Shown piece by piece: positions 1 through 6,112 of a stretch of 16,148 nt of DNA. Numbering within the stretch: position 1 is the stretch's first letter; each line of letters begins with the position of its first letter. Origin of the DNA: Streptomyces roseifaciens. GTDB taxonomy: Bacteria; Actinomycetota; Actinomycetes; Streptomycetales; Streptomycetaceae. A program made the position numbers and the translations under genes. The notes under the pieces were generated by a model. It had not been told where the DNA came from. It did not search any database and saw only the letters and a program-made list of their open reading frames with translations. Location of the stretch: positions 1,125,888 through 1,142,035 of the forward strand of contig NZ_LNBE01000002.1 in the NCBI RefSeq assembly GCF_001445655.1. The letters are read 5' to 3'.

Positions 1-67
1 CGCGCCGTGCCGCCGTGTCGTCCTTCGGCGTCAGCGGCACCAACGCCCACACCATCATCGAGCAGGC
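1..67. repeat. Left-edge KS end segment, inverted near-copy at 11503-11569
   Basis: Bases 1-67 match the reverse complement of 11503-11569 with one mismatch, at base 23 (66 of 67). Bases 21-52 also match the reverse complement of 16099-16130 exactly, so the two window ends share a 32-base inverted repeat. All copies encode [17 protein letters not shown] or part of it at the C-terminal end of a KS. Confidence 0.9.
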
Positions 68-3000
68 GCCCGCAGCCGCAGAGCTGCCCTCCACGCCGGA
101 CACTGGCGAGGTCGTGCCCTGGGCGCTCTCCGGCAGGACCGAAGCGGCCCTGCGGGCGCAGGCCACCCGCCTCGTATCCTTCCTCGACAGCGGCGACGGC
201 GACACGGCCCCGGCGGCCGACACCGCCTACTCGCTGGCCACGACCAGGGCGGCCTTCGAACACCGCGCCGTGGTGGTCGCGGGCACCCCCGAGGAGCTCC
301 GGCAGGGGCTGGCCGCCGTCGCGGACGGCTCCACGCCGCCCGGCGTGGTGACCGGCACCGCACGTGCCGGCGGCAAGACCGTCTTCGTCTTCCCCGGACA
401 GGGGTCGCAGTGGGTGGGCATGGCCGCCGAACTGCTGGAGACCTCCCCGGTCTTCCGCGACCGGATCGACGCCTGCGAGCGCGCCCTCGCGCCGCACGTG
501 GACTGGTCCCTGACCGCGGTGCTGCGCGGCGCGTCGGATGCCGAGCAGGACCGGGTCGACGTGCTGCAGCCCGTCCTGTGGGCGATGACGGTCGCGCTGG
601 CCGAGGTGTGGCGCTCCTTCGGGGTGACCCCCGACGCGGTCGTCGGACACTCCCAGGGCGAGGTCTCCGCGGCCGTGATCGCCGGAGCGGTCTCGCTGGA
701 GGACGGGGCGCGCATCGTGGCGCAGCGCAGCCTCGCGGTGCGCGAACTGCAGGGCCGTGGCGGCATGGCCTCGGTGACGCTCCCGGACGAGGAGGCCCAG
801 GAGCTGATCGGCCGGTGGGCCGGCCGCCTGGGCATCGGCGCCGTGAACGGGCCCGGGACCGTCGTGGTCTCCGGAGACACAGACGCCCTGGACGAACTCC
901 TCGCGCACTGCGCGAAGGAGGGAATCCAGGCCCGCAAGGTCGCCGTCGACTACGCCGCGCACTCGCCGCAGATCGAGCGGGTCGAAAAGCAGGCCGCTGA
1001 GGGATTCGCCGGCATCGGCACCCTCCCCGGAGCCGTGCCCTTCTACTCCACGGTGACGGGCGGGAAGCTGGACGCGGGCGAGCTCGGCTCCGGCTACTGG
1101 TACCGCAACATGCGGCAGACGGTTCGGTTCCACGACGCGATCCGGTCCGCCCTGGCCGACGGGCACGACGTGTTCGTCGAAGTCAGCCCGCACCCCGTGC
1201 AGCTGGCGGGCATCCAGGACGCCATCGAGGCCGCCGAGGCCGAAGCCGCGGTCGTACCGACGCTGCGCCGCGGCGACGGCGGACGGCACCGTCTGCTGCT
1301 GTCCCTGGCACAGGCCCACGTGCACGGCGTCGCCGTCGACTGGAACGCCGTCCTGCCGGGTGCCCGCCGCGTCGACCTGCCGACGTACGCGTTCCAGCAC
1401 GAGCGGTACTGGCTGGAAGCGGGCGCGCCGGCCGGTGACGTACGGTCGGCCGGGCTGGACTCCGCCCACCACCCGTTCCTGGGCGCGGCGGTGGAACTCC
1501 CCGACGCCGGCGGCCACCTGCTGACCGGGCTGCTGTCGCTGCAGGCCCAGCCCTGGCTGGCCGACCACGCGGTGCTGGGCACGGTGATCCTGCCGGGCAC
1601 GGCCTTCGTGGAACTGGCCGCCCACGCCGCGGCCGAGACCGGCTGCGACCTGGTCGAGGAGCTGACCCTGCAGGCACCGCTGGTGCTGCCCGAGCGCGGC
1701 GGCGTCGCGATCCAGGTCCTCGTGGGCGCCCAGGACGACTCCGGCCGCCGCCCGCTGAGCGTGCACTCGCGCGCCGGGGAAGGCCCCTGGATCCGCAACG
1801 CCACCGGCGCCCTCGCCCCCGGCGGAGCCCCCTCCGCCACCGACCTGAGCAACTGGCCCCCGGCCGACGCACAGCCCGTGGACCTCGACGGCTTCTACGA
1901 CCGCCTGGCGGACCTCGGCCTGAGCTACGGCCCGCTCTTCCAGGGGCTGCGCGCCGCCTGGCGCGGCAACGACGCGGTCTACGCCGAACTGGCCCTCCCC
2001 GACGAGGCACACGCCGAGGCGGACGCGTTCGGCGTGCACCCGGCCCTGCTCGACTCCGCCCTGCACGCACTGGGCGCGGGCGGGCTCGTACCGGCCGCCG
2101 ACGGGCCCCTGCTGCCCTTCGCGTGGTCCCGCGTCACGGTGCACGGAACCGGAGCGGCCGGCCTGCGGGTACGGCTCTCGCAGGCCGGCGGGGACGCGGT
2201 ACGGCTGGAGGCCGCCGACGGCACGGGCCGGCCCGTCGTCTCGGTGGAATCGCTGACGCTGCGCCCGGTGTCGGCCGACCAGCTCCGCACGAGCTCCCGG
2301 GACTCCCTGTTCACCGTGGAGTGGGCACCGCTCGCCGCACCGTACGAGGCGAACGGCCCGGCCGTACGCGCCTACGACGACTTCGCCTCCCTCCGCTCCG
2401 CCGCGGAGACGGAGACGGAGACCGGGAGCGGGATCGGGGCGGATGTGGATGCCGTCGTCGTACCCTGCCCGGCCGGGACGGGAACCGACGCCGCACGGGT
2501 CCGGGAGGTCCTGGCCGAGGTGCTCGGACTGGTGCAGTGGTGGCTGGCCGAGGACCGGACCGCCCGCCTCGTGCTGGTGACCCGGGGCGCGGTAGCTGCC
2601 GGCGACGATCCCGCCCAGGACGACCCGGCCCAGGCGGCCGTGTGGGGCCTGGTGCGGTCGGCGCAGTCCGAGAACCCGGACCGCATCGTCCTCCTCGACA
2701 CCGGCGAGGACGACGACTGGCCGCAGGCCGCGGCGACGGCCGTCCCCCGGCTCGTCGCCTCCGAGGAGCCGCAGGCGGCGCTGCGCGGCGACGCGCTCCT
2801 GCTGCCCCGGCTCGCCAGGGCCACCGCCGACGCCCCGCAGTCCGGGAACCCGGACTTCGGAACCGGGACGGTGCTCCTGACCGGCGCGTCCGGCGCCCTG
2901 GGCGGACTCGTCGCCCGGCACCTGGTCGCCGCCCACGGCGTGCGCAGCCTGCTGCTGATGAGCCGGCGCGGCGCGGACGCCGAGGGCGCGGCCGAGCTCC

Positions 3001-4169
3001 AGACGGAACTCACCGCCTCGGGCGCCGAGGTGCACTGGGCCGCCTGCGACGTGGCCGACCGGGACGCCCTCGCCGGTGTGCTGGCCGGGACACCGGTGAC
3101 GGCCGTGGTGCACACGGCCGGCGTCCTCGACGACGGCGTGATCGGCTCGCTCACGCCGGAGCGCCTCGACGCGGTGCTGCGCCCCAAGGTCGACGCGGTG
3201 CTGAATCTGCACGAACTGGCGGGCGAGGTATCGGCGTTCGTCGTCTTCTCCTCGCTCGCGGGCACGCTCGGCACCCCCGGCCAGGCGAACTACGCCGCCG
3301 CCAACGCCTTCCTGGACGCCTTCGCAAGGCGCCGCCGTGCGCAGGGACTCCCCGCGGTGTCGCTGCCGTGGGGCCTGTGGCAGCGGACCGGCACCATGAC
3401 CGAGGACCTCGGCGGAGCGGACCGGAACCGGCTCGCCCGCGGCGGCGTGGTGCCGCTGTCCGACGAGGACGGCCTCGGACTCCTCGACACCGCGCTCGCT
3501 CTGGACGAGCCCCTGGTGGTGGCGGCGCGGCTGGACCTCGCCGCCCTGCGGAACGCGGCCGCCCCGGTGCCGCTGCTGCTCAGGACCCTGGTCGGCGGCC
3601 GGCCGCGGCGCACTGACCGGGCCGCATCCGTGCCGCTGGCCCGGCGGGTCGCGGACCTGCCCGAGAGCGAGCGCGAAGAGCTGGTGCTGGACCTGGTCAG
3701 GTCCGAGGTCGCCGCCGTCCTCGGGCACAGCTCGGCCAAGTCCGTCCAGCCCGACCAGGCCTTCGGCGACCTGGGCTTCGACTCCCTGACCGCCGTGGAG
3801 CTCCGCAACCGGATGAACAAGGCCACCGGGCTGCGGCTGCCCGCAACCCTGGTCTTCGACTACCCGACGCCCGCCGTGCTCGCCCAGCGGGTGCTGAAGG
3901 ACCTCCCCGGCGGCACGGGCGGGACGGTGCCGTTGTTCGACGAGATCGACCGCCTCGCCGCCGCCCTCGACGGCGCCGGAGCGGACAGCGTCGACAACAT
4001 CACCCGAACCAAGATCAACATGCGTCTCCAGGCACTGCTCGCCCGCTGGAACGGGGACGAGCCGGCCGATCCGGGAGGCGCCGGCGGAGCCGAGGACGAA
4101 GACGACCTCAGCTCGGCGAGCGACGAGGAGCTGTACGAGCTCCTCGACGACGAACTCGGCATCTCCTGA
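3..4169 (+). CDS. Modular type I polyketide synthase, 3' end: (KS tail)-AT-DH-KR-ACP-docking domain; 5' partial
   Basis: The frame is open to the left edge. It starts in the last part of a KS ([11 protein letters not shown]) and stops with TGA at 4167-4169, giving 1388 residues. Domains: AT about 379-1270, with PGQGSQ, active-site GHSQGE (645-662) and DYAAHS (about 949-966), which resembles the methylmalonyl-type YASH motif. DH about 1465-2270, with [10 protein letters not shown] (1565-1594) and the DSALH catalytic Asp/His region near 2053-2067. KR about 2310-3560, with a Rossmann motif at 2866-2907 and LDD near 3126-3134; P144 and N148 equivalents in GTPGQANY and no P152 make it B1-type. ACP about 3690-3890, with GFDSL and the phosphopantetheine Ser codon at 3783-3785. 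There is no ER. The predicted result is one extension with methylmalonyl-CoA, reduction to a D-hydroxyl and dehydration, most likely to an E alkene. An acidic docking tail follows the ACP, and no thioesterase is present, so the chain passes to another subunit. No frameshift is seen. The product and gene name are not recognised. Confidence 0.95.
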   Translation, partial: RRAAVSSFGVSGTNAHTIIEQAPAAAELPSTPDTGEVVPWALSGRTEAALRAQATRLVSFLDSGDGDTAPAADTAYSLATTRAAFEHRAVVVAGTPEELRQGLAAVADGSTPPGVVTGTARAGGKTVFVFPGQGSQWVGMAAELLETSPVFRDRIDACERALAPHVDWSLTAVLRGASDAEQDRVDVLQPVLWAMTVALAEVWRSFGVTPDAVVGHSQGEVSAAVIAGAVSLEDGARIVAQRSLAVRELQGRGGMASVTLPDEEAQELIGRWAGRLGIGAVNGPGTVVVSGDTDALDELLAHCAKEGIQARKVAVDYAAHSPQIERVEKQAAEGFAGIGTLPGAVPFYSTVTGGKLDAGELGSGYWYRNMRQTVRFHDAIRSALADGHDVFVEVSPHPVQLAGIQDAIEAAEAEAAVVPTLRRGDGGRHRLLLSLAQAHVHGVAVDWNAVLPGARRVDLPTYAFQHERYWLEAGAPAGDVRSAGLDSAHHPFLGAAVELPDAGGHLLTGLLSLQAQPWLADHAVLGTVILPGTAFVELAAHAAAETGCDLVEELTLQAPLVLPERGGVAIQVLVGAQDDSGRRPLSVHSRAGEGPWIRNATGALAPGGAPSATDLSNWPPADAQPVDLDGFYDRLADLGLSYGPLFQGLRAAWRGNDAVYAELALPDEAHAEADAFGVHPALLDSALHALGAGGLVPAADGPLLPFAWSRVTVHGTGAAGLRVRLSQAGGDAVRLEAADGTGRPVVSVESLTLRPVSADQLRTSSRDSLFTVEWAPLAAPYEANGPAVRAYDDFASLRSAAETETETGSGIGADVDAVVVPCPAGTGTDAARVREVLAEVLGLVQWWLAEDRTARLVLVTRGAVAAGDDPAQDDPAQAAVWGLVRSAQSENPDRIVLLDTGEDDDWPQAAATAVPRLVASEEPQAALRGDALLLPRLARATADAPQSGNPDFGTGTVLLTGASGALGGLVARHLVAAHGVRSLLLMSRRGADAEGAAELQTELTASGAEVHWAACDVADRDALAGVLAGTPVTAVVHTAGVLDDGVIGSLTPERLDAVLRPKVDAVLNLHELAGEVSAFVVFSSLAGTLGTPGQANYAAANAFLDAFARRRRAQGLPAVSLPWGLWQRTGTMTEDLGGADRNRLARGGVVPLSDEDGLGLLDTALALDEPLVVAARLDLAALRNAAAPVPLLLRTLVGGRPRRTDRAASVPLARRVADLPESEREELVLDLVRSEVAAVLGHSSAKSVQPDQAFGDLGFDSLTAVELRNRMNKATGLRLPATLVFDYPTPAVLAQRVLKDLPGGTGGTVPLFDEIDRLAAALDGAGADSVDNITRTKINMRLQALLARWNGDEPADPGGAGGAEDEDDLSSASDEELYELLDDELGIS
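3930..4166 (+). other. C-terminal docking domain of the upstream PKS subunit
   Basis: About 79 residues follow the ACP. A first helical part ([16 protein letters not shown]) and a second helix ([18 protein letters not shown]) are followed by a Gly/Ala-rich acidic linker and a final acidic helix ending in [14 protein letters not shown]. This order, dimerising helices and then an acidic recognition helix at the extreme C terminus, is that of class 1 actinobacterial PKS docking domains. The matching N-terminal coiled coil begins 33 bases downstream, so adjacent genes probably form the chain-transfer pair. The pairing is inferred from class and adjacency. Confidence 0.85.
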
Positions 4170-4181
4170 ACTGCGCAGGCC

Positions 4182-4189
4182 AAAAGGGG
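4182..4189 (+). promoter_or_regulatory. Ribosome binding site for the PKS gene at 4202
   Basis: The purine run AAAAGGGG ends 12 bases before the ATG at 4202 and 15 bases before the second in-frame ATG at 4205. It lies in the 32-base gap after the stop codon of the previous subunit, which suggests co-transcription. The spacing is slightly long and favours the first ATG. No promoter or terminator is apparent in this gap. Confidence 0.6.
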
Positions 4190-4201
4190 CGGGCAACACC
4201 G

Positions 4202-4300
4202 ATGATGAACGAAGACAAGCTCCGCGACTACCTCAAGCGGGCCACCACCGACCTGCGCCAGGCCCGGCGGCGCGTGCGCGAGCTGGAGGCCCGCGACCAG
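4202..4300 (+). other. N-terminal docking domain (coiled coil) of the downstream PKS subunit
   Basis: The first 33 residues ([18 protein letters not shown], then a segment rich in Arg and Glu ending RELEARDQ) form a short amphipathic helix directly before the KS start. This matches class 1 N-terminal docking coiled coils of modular PKSs, typically written [11 protein letters not shown]...LRELE. It should bind the acidic C-terminal helix of the preceding subunit. The sequence here is unaffected by the rearrangements further downstream. Confidence 0.88.
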
Positions 4301-6112
4301 GAGCCGATCGCCATCGTGGGCATGAGCTGCCGGTTCCCCGGCGGCGTCGACTCACCCGAGGCGCTGTGGCGGCTCCTGGCCGAGGGCGGCGACGCGATCT
4401 CGCAGTTCCCCGAGGACCGCGGCTGGGACGTCGACTCCCTCTACGACCCCGACCCCGAGCAGCCGGGCAAGGTCTACACCCGGCAGGGCGGATTCCTCCA
4501 CGACGCGGCGGACTTCGACGCGGACTTCTTCGGGATCTCGCCGCGCGAGGCGCTGGCGATGGACCCGCAGCAGCGCCTGCGCCTCGATCGGGTCGCCGAG
4601 GCTCGTGCCCGTGCCGTGGGCTTCGACGGCGTCGATCTCCTCGGCGGACAGCCGGGCGCCGGCCAGCGCCTCGAGGATCACGCGCTGCTGCGGGAGACCG
4701 CGTGGGATGCCTTCGAGCACGCGGGCATCGACCCCGCCTCCCTCAAGGGCAGCCGCACCGGCGTCTACGCCGGCCTGATGTACCACGACTACGGCTTCAC
4801 GCCCGGCGTCCTCCCCGAGGGGGTCGAAGGGCTGCTCAGCACCGGCAACTCCGGCAGCGTCGCCTCCGGGCGCATCGCCTACGCCTTCGGCTTCGAGGGC
4901 CCCGCCGTCACCATCGACACCGCCTGCTCGTCCTCGCTGGTCGCCCTGCACCTCGCCGTGCAGGCACTGCGCAACGGCGAGTGCTCCATGGCGCTCGCCG
5001 GCGGCGTGACGGTCATGGCGGGCCCGAGCGCATTCGTCGAGTTCAGCCGCCAGCGCGGCCTCGCCCCCGACGGCCGCTGCAAGTCCTTCGCAGCGGCCGC
5101 GGACGGCGCATCGTGGTCCGAAGGCGCCGGCCTGCTCCTGGTGGAGCGCCTGCGGGACGCCCGCCGCGGCCTGATCAAGATGGTGCTGGCGATGCAGCAC
5201 GGTGTGCTGCCGCAGACGCTGCACGTGGACCGGCCGACCCCGCAGGTCGACTGGTCGGCCGGCTCGGTCGAGCTGCTCACCGAGGCGGTCGCGTGGCCGG
5301 AGACGGACCACCCGCGCCGGGCGGGGATCTCCTCGTTCGGGATCAGCGGCACCAACGAGGAGATCCCCGCCCGGCGCGGGTGGTCCGTCTCCGGCCACGC
5401 GACCGCCTCGGTGAGCAGCTCGACCGAGCCGGCCGACCAGTCGACCTGCGGGGTCGGCCGGTCCACGTGCAGCGTCTGCGGCAGCACACCGTGCTGCATC
5501 GCCAGCACCATCTTGATCACGCCGGCGCCGCCCTCGGCCAGGAGCCGCCACAGCGCCTCGGGTGAGTCGACGCCGCCGGGGAACCGGCAGCTCATGCCCA
5601 CGATCGCGATCGTGGGCATGAGCTGCCGGTTCCCCGGCGGCGTCGACTCACCCGAGGCGCTGTGGCGGCTCCTGGCCGAGGGCGGCGACGCGATCTCGCA
5701 GTTCCCCGAGGACCGCGGCTGGGACGTCGACTCCCTCTACGACCCCGACCCCGAGCAGCCGGGCAAGGTCTACACCCGGCAGGGCGGATTCCTCCACGAC
5801 GCGGCGGACTTCGACGCGGACTTCTTCGGGATCTCGCCGCGCGAGGCGCTGGCCGGCGCCCGGCTGTCCGCCGACGGCACCGGCTTCGCCGAGGCCTACG
5901 ACGAGGTGTGTGCGCTGCTGGATGCGCCAGTGGATGTTGATGCTGAAACGCTTCATCAGACGGGTTCAACGCAGGCTGAGTCGAACCCGTCTGATGAAGC
6001 GTTTCAGCATCAACATCCACTGGCGCATCCAGCAGCGCACACACCTCGTCGTAGGCCTCGGCGAAGTCCTCCAGCATCGGGTCCATCAACGGCGAGTGGA
6101 ACGCGTGACTGA
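4202..6112 (+). CDS. PKS subunit start (N-terminal docking domain plus KS), scrambled and non-functional as written
   Basis: This frame encodes 636 residues but is a real gene only in parts. Residues 1-33 are a charged N-terminal docking coiled coil. The KS starts at about residue 35 with [15 protein letters not shown] and keeps DTACSSS (Cys codon 4925-4927). About 36 foreign residues interrupt it after MDPQQRL, encoded by an antisense copy of another KS segment (4568-4692). After ERLRDARR about 100 residues are missing, including both catalytic-His motifs (HGTGT and NIGHT). The KS resumes at [11 protein letters not shown] and reaches SGTN. The frame then runs through antisense KS sequence (5358-5606), a second KS start (5607-5853) and AT fragments, stopping at 6112. 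No complete AT, KR or ACP follows. The + strand start is credible. Everything after about 4558 is probably chimeric, and the last 521 bases overlap the opposite-strand frame. The coordinates are those of the open frame, not of a believable protein. Confidence 0.55.
   Translation: MMNEDKLRDYLKRATTDLRQARRRVRELEARDQEPIAIVGMSCRFPGGVDSPEALWRLLAEGGDAISQFPEDRGWDVDSLYDPDPEQPGKVYTRQGGFLHDAADFDADFFGISPREALAMDPQQRLRLDRVAEARARAVGFDGVDLLGGQPGAGQRLEDHALLRETAWDAFEHAGIDPASLKGSRTGVYAGLMYHDYGFTPGVLPEGVEGLLSTGNSGSVASGRIAYAFGFEGPAVTIDTACSSSLVALHLAVQALRNGECSMALAGGVTVMAGPSAFVEFSRQRGLAPDGRCKSFAAAADGASWSEGAGLLLVERLRDARRGLIKMVLAMQHGVLPQTLHVDRPTPQVDWSAGSVELLTEAVAWPETDHPRRAGISSFGISGTNEEIPARRGWSVSGHATASVSSSTEPADQSTCGVGRSTCSVCGSTPCCIASTILITPAPPSARSRHSASGESTPPGNRQLMPTIAIVGMSCRFPGGVDSPEALWRLLAEGGDAISQFPEDRGWDVDSLYDPDPEQPGKVYTRQGGFLHDAADFDADFFGISPREALAGARLSADGTGFAEAYDEVCALLDAPVDVDAETLHQTGSTQAESNPSDEAFQHQHPLAHPAAHTPRRRPRRSPPASGPSTASGTRD
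4568..4692 (+). repeat. 125-base exact copy of 7287-7411 inserted in the KS (antisense to its source)
   Basis: Bases 4568-4692 equal 7287-7411 (offset 2719). At the source the coding strand is minus and encodes [20 protein letters not shown] through [10 protein letters not shown] of KS3. Here it is read on the opposite strand, giving [20 protein letters not shown] and onward. It interrupts the expected [16 protein letters not shown]. The left join lies in a 13-base sequence, CAGCAGCGCCTGC, expected in both contexts. Confidence 0.93.
5172..5519. repeat. Inverted repeat 1: 164-base perfect arms, 20-base loop (KS C-terminal part)
   Basis: Bases 5172-5335 are the exact reverse complement of 5356-5519, with loop 5336-5355. 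The arms hold the KS segment from [11 protein letters not shown] to RRAGISSF. The left arm reads in KS coding sense on the + strand and the right arm is antisense. The left arm plus loop (5172-5357) is also the exact reverse complement of 7007-7192 in KS3. The turn occurs after SGTN, where the KS strand switches with only about three shared bases (AAC). Confidence 0.93.
5354..5527 (+). repeat. 174-base exact direct copy of 7027-7200 (antisense KS3 sequence)
   Basis: Bases 5354-5527 equal 7027-7200 at a constant offset of 1673. In the - strand gene this is the KS3 segment ending at RRAGISSF. Here it lies inside the + strand frame and translates as an unrelated Ser/Thr/Cys-rich stretch. It forms the right arm of inverted repeat 1. 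Confidence 0.93.
5526..5687. repeat. Inverted repeat 2: perfect 162-base palindrome with no loop (KS N-terminal start)
   Basis: Bases 5526-5606 are the exact reverse complement of 5607-5687. The centre is CGATCGCGATCG (5601-5612), itself a palindrome and part of the codons for Ile-Ala-Ile-Val at the start of KS domains. The right arm is sense KS start ([11 protein letters not shown] to LLAEGG) and the left arm is the same sequence backwards. Long perfect loop-free palindromes are normally unstable in bacterial DNA. Confidence 0.95.

Noticed and set aside
2123..3616. Long + strand frame in another phase (497 residues)
   Set aside because: Its translation is Arg/Gly/Pro-rich low-complexity sequence in a shifted frame over clear DH and KR coding sequence, which is typical of high-GC DNA.
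4568..4692. A novel KS subdomain or lid insertion
   Set aside because: The 125 bases are an exact antisense copy of KS3 coding DNA, so the encoded residues are a by-product of reading it on the wrong strand.
5172..5519. Insertion sequence or transposon ends
   Set aside because: There is no transposase frame between or near the repeats and no target-site duplication. The repeat content is PKS sequence.
4879..5619. - strand frame of 246 residues starting [16 protein letters not shown]
   Set aside because: The KS-like start comes from the reversed arm of the 5526-5687 palindrome. It is a by-product of the mosaic and runs into sequence antisense to the + strand KS.
5172..6066. The large inverted repeats as terminators, attenuators or a structured regulatory RNA
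   Set aside because: The arms are KS and AT coding sequence identical to copies elsewhere in the window. There is no terminator-like U tract, and their size and origin fit chimeric copying.
4568..6066. A programmed inversion or diversity-generating system acting on PKS modules
   Set aside because: No recombinase, reverse transcriptase or recurring recombination site is present. The switch points differ from one another and destroy catalytic motifs.
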